64,000 nucleotides of DNA. Source: Adiantum capillus-veneris (lineage: Eukaryota > Streptophyta > Polypodiopsida > Polypodiales > Pteridaceae). The stretch's first letter is position 1. The number at the start of each line of letters is the position of its first letter. The stretch covers positions 3,328,501 through 3,392,500 of the forward strand of contig CM043942.1 of NCBI GenBank assembly GCA_014529385.2, in the 5' to 3' direction. This document shows positions 9,552 to 21,149 of this stretch, piece by piece. The translations under genes were made by a program, and so were the position numbers. The notes beneath the pieces were generated by a model, which was given only the letters and a program-made list of their open reading frames with translations, searched no databases and was not told the origin of the DNA.

Positions 9552-9622
<71 letters not shown>
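9505..9622. repeat. compound microsatellite (GA)n (TTG)n (TG)n (GA)n
   Basis: A compound tract of GA, then TTG, then TG, then GA, directly outside the left gypsy LTR. ORFs across it are artefacts of the repeat. Confidence 0.95.
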
Positions 9623-9626
<4 letters not shown>

Positions 9627-9660
9627 TATTTGGAGCTACTAACCAATTACAGACTACGCT

Positions 9661-9718
9661 ACCCTATTGGGTGTAAGCCAAAAGAACCATTGCGCTGCCC
9701 TATAGGGTGTAAGCCAAA
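9661..9718 (+). repeat. 36-bp-spaced direct duplication
   Basis: CCCTATTGGGTGTAAGCCAA at about 9662 and CCCTATAGGGTGTAAGCCAA at about 9698, one base apart in sequence. Function unknown. Confidence 0.7.
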
Positions 9719-9863
9719 GTCGCCATCGTTCAAAGTTTGGAGCCTACAAAGATAAATTTTGTTGAAATGTTGTAAAAGAATATTTTCAATATTCAAATTG
9801 CACAATAATTTCACACGTGTCTCGTGCTCATCTCGCCTTTCTCTCTCTTTTGAAACAACATTA

Positions 9864-9868
<5 letters not shown>

Positions 9869-9929
<61 letters not shown>
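9869..9929. repeat. (CT)n microsatellite
   Basis: About 30 uninterrupted CT units. Confidence 0.95.
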
Positions 9930-9932
<3 letters not shown>

Positions 9933-10142
9933 AATGGTGAAGCAATTGTCTTTGTGGATATTTGTTGGTGAGATCTGACACTGAGACTGCATTGCACATT
10001 CCTTGGGAGAAGATTTTAGTAGCACTTTCCAGCCATAGTTCCTTGTTGGTGGGCTTGGGTTGGGGGTTTGAGTATTATCCTTGCTTGGTTTTTCTTGTTT
10101 GGGTCTGCTCCATGACCCAGGCCTAGAAAAATATCCATCAAT

Positions 10143-10372
10143 CGGCTCCACATAAATCCGGTCCTCAACTGTTTTCAAGTTCTATAAACTCTCTCTCTTG
10201 CAAAAGGATTGTTCATGCCAAGTTAATTAAGTGTTATGGTTATGTCGCTACCACTAATTAAGTTTACCCTTTATGTTCTCCAAGTAGTCTCACAAAAATG
10301 CTCACTCTAATTCTCTTAATTATGCTATTCTCAAAGTTCATAGGTCATTTCCATTTCAGAAGATGGTAAGCA
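10143..10372 (+). repeat. fragment of a long-LTR gypsy (LTR 3' portion)
   Basis: Matches the last 200 bp of the long LTRs at 57120-58660 and 62019-63525: CGGCTCCACATAAATCCGGT, CTCTCTCTTGCAAAAGGATT and GTTCATGCCAAGTTAATTAA occur in the same order. It ends near CATTTCCATTTCA instead of CCATTACA, and no primer site follows, so this is a truncated old remnant. The stretch 10373-11106 holds no recognisable gene. Confidence 0.75.
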
Positions 10373-11106
10373 ATTAGAAAGAGAGTGTTCTTCTTCTTTT
10401 GGTTCTTCCCACGAACGAGAGAGAAGAGCGTATGGATATTGGTGATGAAGAACGTGCACCACTCCGTATAATAGGTATGCATTGTTGTGCGGTAGTAAAG
10501 AAATTGACGTCACTGAAAACTAAGAACTCTCTGCCAATTAATAGGCTCCACAGGAGGCTGGAGTGTTGCCAAGCCAGCTACTAGCGCCCCCTCTTCCTCT
10601 AGGAATACCTGCAAGCTTTTAGGAGCTTTTCTTTAAAAAAATGGTTTGGCTTTTGGTGGTCAATTCTCCCACTTACCATTCAATTTTTACAGTAAAATTG
10701 ACTAACCAATTACCGTTTGCTTCATTTCCAAATACTCGCTATATAAGTGCTGCGGAATTGGGCACTATGCTAGTGAGTGACCAAAGGTGGTAATTACCCC
10801 TATTCCAAGGATCGGGACAACTTGGAGGTGAGTCAAAAGGGAGGTCATGCCTTCCACAGATGGTACTAGGATGAAAGCAGAGAAGAGGGAACAAGATGGG
10901 ACGTGCAGGGTGGCGGCTAAAGAGAAGGATAGCACTGCAATGGAGGTGCAAGGGGAACCATGTGCGTTGGTTGGACCTTCTGGTGAGAAAAGCAAAGAGA
11001 CTAAGAGGCCGTCTGAGGAGATGCAGGATAAAGCTGAGCCTGAGGCTTGGAGGCATAATGGGAGAGATAGCACGGAAATGCAATAGAGCATCGAGCACAG
11101 TGGATT

Positions 11107-12071
11107 GAGGAGAGTTGACAAGGTATTTTCAAAACTCCATAACTCACTCCCGTGGATCTTTAAAGCAAGAAGCATCCTATGAATCCATTTTGGAGAGAAA
11201 CTACCAGAAAGATCAACAACAAAGGGCTTAAACATTTAGCTGAGTTTTGGGACAACAATAGCAGGAGCTGGAAAGGAACAAACCACCTAGCTACCCAATT
11301 CCACTGCAATGGGACTGAAAGACTATTACTCAACAGTGTTGTTGAAGGGCTTGAGATATATTATATGCTCGTTTGCAAGTCCGAGTTTGAGTGGCAATCA
11401 TGTCGGTGGCCTACGAGCAAACACTTCTTGAAACCACAAACGAAGGAAAGCAATGGCAGGAGACAAGGTGCACAGCGATAGAGTAGCGAATAACATTTGG
11501 AAACCACAATGGCCACCAGTGATGAAGTTCTTCTTATGGAAGGCGTTATGGGGGCTTTTGCAAACATGAGTAAAGATTTAAGCCAGAAGAATTGGCCTAG
11601 ATAGATGTTTGGGATGCAAAATGGCTAGTGAGGATCTCCCACACTTGTTTAAGGAGTGCCCTGCTATAGGAGGCATGTCAAGAAAGATCTATAAATGGGT
11701 TCAAAGGATCTAGAAAATAGGGGATACAAATCGCTAGATTCTGTTACTTTAACCAAATCTAGAAGGCCAAGACTCTCGGGTGTTTGAGAACGTTCTCTCA
11801 ACAACTAACTCATACAAGAAAGCGAAAAATTGAGTTTTCATTTGGAAAAAGGAAGGAGATGAACCGGTGGGAAAGGGCCATCAACGTCATGGTGACATGC
11901 TTGTGCCAACTAGATCATGGGGACATGTTTGCCTCTTGTTGAGGCTAGGTAGCTTTTCGTTGTATTAATGTGGTCCCTCAAGTCTCGACATAAGCTTGAT
12001 GGTATTATGGAGATTTTCTAGGAGAATTCAATCCATCCACTCTTAATTGGGAGTTTGGAAAAAAAAAAAAG
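11107..12071 (+). mobile_element. L1-type LINE, 5'-truncated copy (RT C-terminus, zf-RVT, poly-A)
   Basis: Homologous to the minus-strand LINE 16533-15465, from GGTATTTTCAAAACTC onward. The zf-RVT region typical of plant LINE ORF2 is recognisable near 11490-11690: PPVMKFFLWKALWGLL, then C-x2-C in CLGCKMASEDLPHLFKECPA. It is full of stops. The 3' end is CACTCTTAATTGGGAGTTTGG followed by 12 A. It encodes the C-terminal part of an RT protein that copies its own RNA at a nicked target; inactive here. Confidence 0.75.
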
Positions 12072-12530
12072 TTGTCCTCCAAATACCACTAAATTCTAAT
12101 CACACTAAATTGATGTGTGATTTTATTGTAATAATTTTTATTTCATAGTACTAGTATTATTAATGCCAAGTGAGACCAGAGAGTACCATCGGTGTACTTT
12201 TTAGATTCCTCAAATGAAGGAAGTGACTTTGAAAAAGTTGTGTGAAACTCCTTAAAAATGGAAACGCCAAATTCATATCCAAATTCTAAAAGGGAGTGTG
12301 ACACCTTCCTTATGTGTTTAATACTTAATCTCACTAAATTTTGTAATGCGTGTGTGATTGATTTTACAAGTTAAGCTCATTTTTTACTTGTGAAGATGGC
12401 CCATCCAAACAACAAAAGCTCCTGATGAGGCCTAGAAGCCGTTTGCAATGTGCAATTTCATTATGCATCATAAGCATTTTGTCGTGCAACATAACACTCT
12501 ATCTTCTTACGCTTGGTTGAAGAGAGATTT
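12072..12530. other. unannotated stretch
   Basis: AT-rich. Two diverged copies of a TCACACTAAATT..TGTGTGATTTTA motif occur near 12098 and 12329, possibly ends of a small inverted element, but no clear terminal repeats were found. No gene seen. Confidence 0.3.
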
Positions 12531-12565
<35 letters not shown>

Positions 12566-12620
12566 AGCTTTGTGCATGGTGACAAAAATGAAGAAGCCTC
12601 TAACTTTAAGATGCACAAAG

Positions 12621-12660
<40 letters not shown>

Positions 12661-12793
12661 TGCGCTTTTGGACTTCCAAAGTTGCACACCTCTCCCCTCC
12701 ATCCTCCAATCATAAGAAAGAAAGAGATAGAGACGCTTGGGGTGTGACACGCCCACAATATATCCCCCTCGAGTCTCCACGCGTGCTCTCGTT

Positions 12794-12883
<90 letters not shown>

Positions 12884-12982
12884 AGAAGGGGCCTATAGAG
12901 AGAGTAGAGTAGAGTGAGGTTGGGTGATGGGGACCTTAGGAATGCCCTTCCAAGACCTCGAAAGGCTCCCAACAATAAGTTG

Positions 12983-13032
<50 letters not shown>
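12531..13032. repeat. microsatellite cluster with 44-bp poly-C and a GA/CT inverted repeat
   Basis: (GC)n(GA)n at 12531-12567, (CT)n at 12621-12661, an uninterrupted poly-C of 44 bases at 12795-12838, (TC)n(CA)n at 12839-12882 and (GA)n at about 12986-13032. The first two tracts are inverted copies joined by AGCTTTGTGCA / TGCACAAAGCT and would fold into one hairpin. All apparent long ORFs here are translations of simple repeats. Confidence 0.93.
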
Positions 13033-13033
<1 letters not shown>

Positions 13034-15180
13034 ATAAATGAAATGCCTACCATCCTTAGGTGGTGGTCACACAATGCATTCATGATCACACAAGGCATAG
13101 TTGGTCGGCATATTAGATCTATGCACGCTATTTAGCAACTATGCAATTTCGGCATTGTTGCACAAGTATGCCAAGGAGAATTCTTGAATGGAGCTCATTG
13201 CAAGCAACTTTGGTAGTGTAAAGTGCATAGATTTGTCGTTTTGAGCTACGTGGAAGTAGCTGCCAACTCTCTCCAGTGGCAACTTTTTTCTCTCGCTCCT
13301 CTCTCTCAACGGGATGACCTACTATCATCGTCCATGTCACTGTAGTGCATGCTACCATCGCATTACTAGCATCGTGTGACCACAAAGTGTAGCATAGTTG
13401 CCTTTGCAAAATCTACAAATTCGCGGTTGGCCTTCGTTATCTATTACAGATAGCTAAGGCATGTGTGACCATACCCTTGTAAGATAGGAAGAATATCTCC
13501 TATAATAATGAAGATAGAAAAGGTTGAAAGAGTACCAACTTCATGCTTTTTCATCATACAAGCATGGCAGCAATATTCCTAGAAAAACCATTTTGCTCCA
13601 TGATTTACACGCAAATAAATTTCCAAAAAGTGATCTACTTTCATGTATTTTTTAGGTATTGTTAAACGTGCAAGGGAGGATTCCCTTTTTTTAATGCTTG
13701 TTTTCAATGGGTAGTGTAAATTGTAAATGGAGGCACACTCCACTTTAACAATGCATGGAGAAGAGGACAAACTTCTCTCAATCTCTGAAGGGCGGGTGGC
13801 AGCAGCATCACTCACTAGAGGAATTTCGTTGATTGTGTTGCTAGGCCACTCGGACGATGTGGACATGCTACTTTCGGAGGGCTTCGTCGAAGTCGAAGAT
13901 GGCTTTTAAGGTGCTTAGGAATAATGAAGAGAGCTAATGTGTACTGATGCATAGTCCATAACCACTCTCCACTTTCAAATGCACATTGCTCTGCTTAATC
14001 TATTGGATTTGCAACAGTGCTTTACATGCAAACTAGGATAAATGTCAAAGAAAAGAAAAGCATGGGATTGCCATCAAAAATAGTATAGTAGCCTTGCACT
14101 CATAAAAGAGAAAGGTGCCAAAAAAGCAAGCATTGGAACTTAAACAGCATAGCATTTTGCATCGGACAACGGTATTGAGCACAAGTAAAGGTGTATAAAA
14201 CAAGAGTTTCATTTGACAATTTGTCAACAAGCATGGTTGCCTTTGCCAAAGTTGCCTTAATTCTGTTTGCTTTGGAGAGCTTAGTCAAAGATAGGTGGCC
14301 ACAGAAGGCTTGTAAGAGAGATCAACCCGTATGCTTTTCCAAACCGAACAACACGGAGGGTCCCTCTGCTAAACCAGTTTAGTACCCTGGGGGAAAGGGT
14401 CCACCTAGCTAGATGTACATGTTCTCTTGTCATTTGTCATTTTGCACAGCTTGTAGATCTCCATCTCCAAATCATTGCCTGTGATTGATGGGCATCAACA
14501 AGGAGGAGGAGGAGAAGAAGAGAGTAGCTTTACCAAGTGAATGAGACAGGCCTTTGGACTATTCAACTTGGGACTATTCAAGTTGAGGAGGAGGGGAGGT
14601 GGAGTAGCCCTATTGACTCCAAAAGGTGGTGAATTGGGCGAGCATGATAAGTACTTGCAACTTTGCAAAGGAAAGTGCATGTGCGTTTGAAGTAAGCTCT
14701 AGATTCCTCACACGCCCAAACCTAATAAGCCCCTTTCAAGGGTCATGTTCCCTTTGTAGAGCCTTTGAAAAAGGGAAAGATACATATGGGACTTGCATTG
14801 CCACTCAAAGCAAAAGCCAAATATCTAAAAAATAATGCTTAAATTTTGCACAAAGGGCCAAGGAGTGTCTATCTTGAAAAGTGCGACTTTTCAGTGCTAC
14901 TGGACCGACCAGAGAGAGAGAGAGAGAGAGACTAATAGTTGTTGAGGGTGAGGAAAGGAATGAATTTGGGTCTTTCCCAATAGGGAAAATGGGAAATTTG
15001 AACTGTGAAAGAGAAAGAGATGCTCTTTTTCTTTGCCTAGAAGTTGTAACTTTATACATGCTACACCTATGTCATCGTGGGGGCATAAAAACCAATCATA
15101 ATGCACAATTCCAATTAGAACAGAGTCACAAGCATAGAGCAAGGACTCATCAAATGTCTCATAAAATCTTGCTATGCATC
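13033..15180. other. unannotated stretch
   Basis: No gene recognised. Contains a short (GA)n at about 14911-14932 and no LTR ends. Apparent ORFs lack any family signature. Confidence 0.3.
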
Positions 15181-15899
15181 ACTTGTTATTAAGGTTGCTT
15201 AATCCTTGGAAACAACTAGATTCATTGAAATTATACAAGAAAGCACGGAAGCGATTGTCGCCATAGGGAAGCGGAAGAAATCTGATGGGTGCAATTGGGC
15301 TATTGATGCCAAAATGATTGGATAGACTTTTGGGTCCTTGCTTTAGTAGAGATCCTTCATCAGGGTGTTGCGTGGTGGCTCCCCTATCAGCCAATGTACC
15401 TACAGTGGTGGGAGACATCATGGCTCGACTTGAGCATGCCTTGAATTATGATTTTTTTGTTATGTTTTTTTTTTTGCAAAACTCACAATAGTGAGTAGAT
15501 TATATTGACAACCACAAAAAAAATCAAATTCTTGTCATGCTTGTGTCAAGCCATGAAATCTCTAAGAGGTCACTGATACATCGGCTAATAGGGGAGCCAT
15601 CCCATGGCAAATATAGAACCCTTATCTATGAGAGTCACTTATTGTGGTTCCAGTTTACCCTGTTCCATTCATCAGAGTTCTTACGTTTCTCAAAGGCTAG
15701 GCTCGCCCCCTGCTTTCTTGTATTATCTCTGTAAACCTGGCTGTTTCCATGGTGTTGTTGAATATAGGACCATTCCTAGCCTTCTAGACCAGTTTGAAGT
15801 AGCAGAATCTAACAATTTGTGTTGCAATAAGCATCACCTAGCTTTGAAGGACCTTCCCTCCCAAAAACAGATCGTTCTCATAGAAGCCTATCTTCCAAG

Positions 15900-17860
15900 T
15901 CCTTTGCACCAATTTGCATATCTTTCCCGCAAGGCCGGTTGTTTGTAGGACATTCCTTGAGCAAGTGGGAGAGGTCTTCACTAGCTGTTCTGCATTGAGA
16001 GAATCTATATGGGCCAATTCCCCTAGCTAGAGCCTTAACCCCAGTTGACAAGGCTCCCCATAGTACCTTCTAGAGAAGACCTTCATATTGAGTGGCCACT
16101 ATGGGTACCGGATATTCTTGGTGACTTCCTCCCATCTTGACTCTGGCAATTCATGCCCCACTGTTTGTTCAATGGAAAGAGCCAATTCATCAAAGCCATA
16201 AGTGTGTGATATACTTCTTTGCTTTGAGGCTTAATGAAGTGTCTGTCCATGCTTTCCACTCAAATTCAGACTCACAGTTAGGTCGGCACCAGCTGTCAAT
16301 CCATTCCAGGACTCTGTTGATCATTAGCCTTTCAGTCCCATCAAGGTTGTATTGGAGAACCATTTGGTATGTTCTTTTCCACCAGGTTACCGTTGTAATC
16401 CAGAGTTGGCCCAGACGTTCGGTACCTTTGTATTGATTTTTTTAGCAGCTTCCCTCAAAAATGAAATCAGAGAGATGCTCCCCACCTTAGACAGCCATGG
16501 GACCAATGAGATGCAGAGTTTTGAAAATACCTTGTAAGTTCACCCTACCCCAAAGTCTCTAGTGCTCTTTTGCATTTCCTAACGAGCTCGCTCGTCTCAC
16601 CCCCGAGCTTTAGGCTAGCCCACCAAAGGGCAAACAATTTGTTGTGTACCTTGAGCCCTTTCCAATGACCACCTTGTGAGTAAATTTTGGCATTGTCTAT
16701 CATGGCCTTTGCCATAGCAGTCCAAGACTGGTCTTGCTTCACCAATGCAACCGCAAACTTAGCACATTGGGCCTTCGCGTGGATACTATGGTTAAGAATC
16801 CTGAGGCCGCCTTGTTCAAACGGTCTTGCCCCAGCTAGCCCACTGCTAGGGTATTGAATCTTTGGTGTTGTTCTTCCATATAAACCTTTTTATCGGTTTA
16901 AGGACCTCTTTCCAATTGCATTTGGCAAGCTTCAACAGTGGACTGTTGAAAGCTATATACGAGAGCATGAATGAGTTGATCACTTTCACTCTGCTTGAGA
17001 AGGGAAGAAGCACATACTCCCATCTACGCATCTTGTTTCTTATCTTCTCCATGACCCAAGGGAATTTTGCTTGTGTTGTTCCACATCTATCCCTAGTAGG
17101 GCTCCAAGGTGTCAAAATATCTTCCCTTTTGACACTATCTCCCCGGACCACATTGATGAATTGAATGAGTTGATCTCCGAGAAAGAGATCAACATTGATT
17201 TTTTGATGCTACAATTCGACCTTGGTGCTATGGCATAAGTTTCCACAATCTCTAGAGCCTTTATGATCACTTAAGGGCAAGCCTTGAGGAAGAGGAACGA
17301 GTCATCCACAAAAGGCTAAGCTAGAAGCTGGTTGTTGGGCAGATATAGCCATTGAATCTCTCCTCTCATAGCACTATCCTTGAGAAGGTCCCCAGAGGAT
17401 GAGATCCAATGGTGAACAAAAGAGGGGAAAGAGGGCACCCCTAGTTGATGAACCTCTTGACCTCAAATTCTCCCAGAATTATGTCATTGAATAGGAGCTT
17501 TGAATGGCTACTAGCCCCAAAGGTGCTCACCATCCTGCACATCTAAGGCCCAAACCCTATTGATTTAATGACATCTTCAATAAATGACCATGTGATCCTG
17601 TCATAGGCTTTGTCTAAATCCAATTGGAGCAAGATACACTCTTGATAACTTCCTCCCAGCATAGGGTGCCCTTCTTCTGGGTCTTGAGCCCTTTCACGTT
17701 CCAAGAATGAAGAGCAAACTCTTCCATTACTGAGAGAGGGGTACAAACTCCTCCACCTCAAGGTACTCTTCTTCTGTGCCCTCTTTCCTATTGTTCTTCT
17801 CCATTGGTCCTTTCCCATTCCCCTTTGTTACCATCAGGTCTTTTCGGTTGGCATCTCGAA
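15900..17860 (-). pseudogene. LINE ORF2 (reverse transcriptase, zf-RVT), degenerate
   Basis: RT motif LQLDLDKAYDRITWSFIEDV at about 17640-17560 (the F/LDxxKAYD block). A CPLSPLLF block is readable on the minus strand near 17420. Then come the L1 thumb/connection RRWEYVLLPFSSRVKVINSF and WKEVLKPIKRFIWKNN (17151-16846), and a downstream segment HWKGLKVHNKLFALWWAS (16745-16545). A zf-RVT-like ASEDLSHLLKECP lies near 16000. The endonuclease part is not recognisable. Order and content match plant L1 ORF2. Confidence 0.75.
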
Positions 17861-17927
17861 GAACCTCAAATTAATTATCATAGAGGAAAGGTGATAAGGG
17901 ATTTCTGGCAAGGCTTCCTTCTTCTAC

Positions 17928-18607
17928 TTACATGAGATGTTGGAGACTTGGTGCCATCCTTTGTCTTTCTTTCCAAACATGGGTGATAAAACAATCTTTA
18001 GAACCACTGGTGGCTGACGTGAAGTGGTATCTTGGGGTGGAATTTACGTTTCTAGAATGGGCTTTGACAATGTTCTCTAAATTCTCTAAGGTTTCCTTAT
18101 TTGTATGAGGCTGCCCACTTTCTTGTGACTTCTCATTATCCTTATTTTCTATATCCATAGTTGAGGGCATGGCTTTTTTCCCACTTGCCGGGCATGGGCC
18201 TGTGACCAAGGCAGCTGGATACAACCTAATAAAGTGCCCAAATTTGTTGGACTTGAAGCACGCACTAAAGAAAGTACCAAAGTTCAGAGGGATAACCTTA
18301 AGGTCAGCCCCAACATTTTCCACTAGATTCTTGGGTTGGGCCTTCCTAAGATCCCACCATATACACATCTTATTGGCGGTAGTGCCTGTTGCTTTGTTTG
18401 ATGGTACAAACAAAGGGGTGTGGAGGGCTTCTGCCAGGTATTTTAAGATACTTCTCAGTCACAACGGGGAGGTTCACAAATTTCGCCCACACGGGACAAA
18501 TATCTTGGAAAGCATTCAGGGACACGAATGAGGGATCCCAAGGTAGCACGCAAAGCGGTGCTCGATAGAGAAAAGGGATATTGGCCGGGATTGATTTTTT
18601 TTTGCTA
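17928..18607 (-). pseudogene. LINE ORF1 (Gag-like, decayed zinc knuckle)
   Basis: Related to the plus-strand ORF1 at 20022-20411: both share CVLPWDPSF and GTFF.ACFK.NKFGHF. Here the knuckle is CFKSNKFGHFIRLYP, having lost two of the four zinc ligands present in the other copy (CFKCNKFGHFVRAC). Two overlapping frames cover it, so there is at least one frameshift near 18370-18413. ORF1 proteins coat LINE RNA. Confidence 0.7.
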
Positions 18608-18608
18608 A

Positions 18609-18648
18609 TATAATTCACTCATAATTGTGAGTTTTGCAAAAAAAAAGG
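18609..18648 (+). repeat. LINE 3' tail with palindrome and poly-A (copy 3)
   Basis: AATATAATTCACTCATAATT followed by GTGAGTTTTGC and nine A. ACTCA..TGAGT forms a short hairpin just before the poly-A, as in the other LINE tails of the window. Confidence 0.7.
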
Positions 18649-18719
18649 GTTGCTTAATCCTGATAGCCTTTCAATGTAATATGAAATTGAGGGTCTTTGT
18701 ACATTTTCTTGGTGGATAC

Positions 18720-18768
18720 AATTCATCCACTCACTATCACTCACTATTGTGAGTTTGGAAAAAAAAGG
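18720..18768 (+). repeat. LINE 3' tail with palindrome and poly-A (copy 4)
   Basis: Contains ACTCACTATTGTGAGT (stem ACTCAC/GTGAGT, loop TATT), then TTGG and eight A. Confidence 0.7.
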
Positions 18769-18890
18769 TTGTTTAGTTCCATTGGCCTTGAACAAAAAGA
18801 GCGTTGGCACCTTTTCATATTGCCAAACCATTATGATATAGCCACCCTTATCAATGCATACTCATCTATCATACTTAGTAAGATCATTGT

Positions 18891-19116
18891 CAGCAGATGG
18901 AATGCCTAGGACGGGGGAAAATCTTGGACATCGGCAAATAAAAGATCTCAAAAGGACAACTTTATGGACCCTTTGTAACAAGGAAGAGGCGGCGGTTTGG
19001 GGGGGCTGCCCTGATGTAAGTATAGTCATGGTTTAACAAGAGCATGACTAGACCTTGTAATTTTTTGGGCCATTCAATATAATTCACTCACAATTGTGAG
19101 TTTTACAAAAAAAAAA
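18891..19116 (+). mobile_element. short 5'-truncated LINE copy with target-site duplication
   Basis: A 226-bp insertion ending in ACTCACAATTGTGAGTTTTAC plus poly-A, flanked by AGATCATTGT at 18881-18890 and again at 19117-19126 (10-11 bp). A 5' truncation, 3' poly-A and flanking duplication are the signature of target-primed reverse transcription. Its 3' region (CATGGTTTAACAAGAGCATG) is homologous to the 3' end of the minus-strand LINE at 15500-15600. Confidence 0.82.
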
Positions 19117-19335
19117 AGATCATTGTGATAAGCCAGGAGGCGGTAGATCTAGGATGGGGCCGTGCCAAGAGCAAGGCTCTGGTGGCAACAGTGGCGAGAG
19201 CAAGGCTCTGGGTGAAGACTCAATCAAGCCAGTCAAAGGACAACATCAGTTGACTAGCTCTCATAGCCTGCATCCGCCTTAGAGTAGGGTCTAGGGATGG
19301 CAATAGACTACCTCTCCGCCATCCGTCATTAGAGA

Positions 19336-20411
19336 TTGGATCCTTTTCCTTGTCTTGTGTGGCCTATGGGTTCCTTGGTAGAACTCACTTTGCGGAAGCA
19401 CAATTTTACCCTTATCTTAGCGTGCTTATTAACCTTAGTCCTAGTTTCTGGTGGCTTTGGAGCCTGTTCTCACAAACTATGCATGGTGGCTACCACCCGA
19501 CCCTCCTATGTTGAAGCAGTCTCAAGATCCCATGTGACAATGAAGAACCCATCGCTAAACAGGTCAAAGGTTTGGAAGGCATCGATTCCCAGTGCACCAA
19601 GAGCAGTTGGAGTGGCATCATCGGACTTAGCAAAGACGAAACTAAAAGGATGCAAGGTACTGATAGAGAAGGAGCTTCTCGAGATCCTCAACAATTTGTC
19701 TCTTAACAAGAGAACGCTTGAGGAAGTGGAGACTCCCACCGGCTCTCTTGATGTGATAGGACAAAGCCTTACAAACTCTCAACAAATCACTTCCACAAAA
19801 GATTGAAGTTGAAGATGCAGTCATGGCAGCTGTTCCACCGGCTATTATCAAGAAACAGCTTCTTGAGCTGGCAAGCTCAACCTTGGTTTTTGGACTTATG
19901 GGTAGGGCGCCAGCAAAAGCTGAGGTGGTCAATTGGCTTTATTGTGCCAATGTCCTTAATCAGGATGGACTAGTGTTGATGGCCCAATACGTCAAAGGCT
20001 TTTTTTTGGTGCAGTTCAACAGTGAACAAAATAATGGCCAAAAGACCGTTGTTCTTTAATCGGACACTAGTGTGTGTGCTCCCATGGGATCCGTCTTTTG
20101 AATCCACTAGTGCATTTAAGAAGGGTAGATTTTGTAAACCTCCCGTGTGGCTAAGAAGAAATCTGAAGGATCTAGCAATCTCCCTCAGTGCCCCTTTGTT
20201 TGTGCCGTCTGGCAAAGCCTTGGGTTCTGTAGAGAATAGGGTGGTGAACATGGGGACCGGTCTGAAGGTCATTGAGTTGCACTTTGGTACATTTTTTGGG
20301 GCATGCTTCAAATGTAACAAGTTTGGGCACTTTGTGAGGGCCTGCCCCATGGTCTCGACTGTGACAACAAGTCCCAATGAGGTGAAAAAGGAGAGCCATC
20401 TATGCCTCTAG
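19336..20411 (+). pseudogene. LINE ORF1 (Gag-like with CCHC knuckle)
   Basis: Two open frames cover the region. The first (19336-19806) reads VATTRPSYVEAVSRSH and is polar and basic. After a break comes 19823-20059, and then 20022-20411, which ends with the intact zinc knuckle CFKCNKFGHFVRAC (C-x2-C-x4-H-x4-C) after CVLPWDPSF. This is the usual layout of plant L1 ORF1 (DUF4283-like region, then knuckle). Frame changes near 19806 and 20050 make it non-functional as it stands. ORF2 begins 450 bp downstream. Confidence 0.7.
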
Positions 20412-20863
20412 GATTCGTCGATGCAAGGACCACACCGCATAAGACTATTGAACAAAGAGAAATTAACATGCAATCTAAGGAAAGTACAACTACTCAAGAG
20501 AATTTTGTGAGGTTTCTTAAAGTCTAGAATTGCAACGAAAAGGCCACCACACAATTTCAGTTCATGTCCTCGGCCCAATTGAAAACAAAAATTCAAAAGA
20601 TATACTCGCTTGTAAGCATTTAAAAGACCAAGCAAGAGAGACTGGGCTTCTAAAAGAAGCCCCTCTGGAGCATCCCAAATCCCCTATCATGTACTTCATC
20701 TTATCAAGGTGTTGAGGGATACCAACCCCAAGGGATTCATGGTAACCAAGCTGTTATGCACACAAATTGTGCTTGGGAATGGCCACATGGAGGAGGACAG
20801 TAGGTACAAGGGAATTGAGGAGGAGTTCCATGAGGTTGAGGAGTCCCTACCCTTTTCTGAGTA

Positions 20864-20977
20864 ATGGAAGAGCTCACTTTCCAATCATGGAATGTGAGAG
20901 GATGGAGATCTGCTTGCATGGTTAGCAAAGACCAAGGAATCGAGGCTATAGTGACACAGAAAAAGGAAAACCCTTGA
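20864..20977 (+). pseudogene. LINE ORF2 start (AP-endonuclease N-terminus), truncated
   Basis: 37 codons starting MEELTFQSWNVRGWRSACMV, the typical first strand of an L1 endonuclease (SWNVRG). A stop follows after KKENP, and the copia LTR begins at 20985, so the rest of ORF2 was lost or displaced by that insertion. Confidence 0.7.
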
Positions 20978-21149
20978 AATCAGATGTTAAGTATGGAGCC
21001 TAATTTACCCCTTGTAACTTTTAGTCTTAAAAAACGCACATTTATAAGGTTCCCATTATGAGGAGTAGCCGTCGTGTTGCGTAAGAAAAACATTTTGCCT
21101 GAAAACCAAAAATTCACGCCCAGTCTTGCCAAAATATTCCCTTTTTGCT

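Larger units (their letters stand above)
15465..18607 (-). mobile_element. L1-type LINE, minus strand, 5'-truncated
   Basis: Reads right to left: ORF1 with a zinc knuckle (18607-17928), ORF2 RT (about 17818-16846), zf-RVT (about 16080-15930), then a 3' end CTACTCACTATTGTGAGTTT and poly-A (poly-T on the plus strand at 15465-15475). The right end abuts a plus-strand LINE tail, so the 5' end is cut. Many stops and frame breaks. The 3' tail motif is shared with four other copies in the window. Confidence 0.8.

Noticed and set aside
10739-11108. Overlapping ORFs on both strands as a gene
   Set aside because: No recognisable domain; the region just upstream of the truncated LINE is too ambiguous to call.
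12499-13098. Long ORFs on both strands (poly-Pro, poly-Gly, Ser-Leu, Arg-Glu)
   Set aside because: They are translations of poly-C, CT/GA and CA tracts; no non-repeat coding content.
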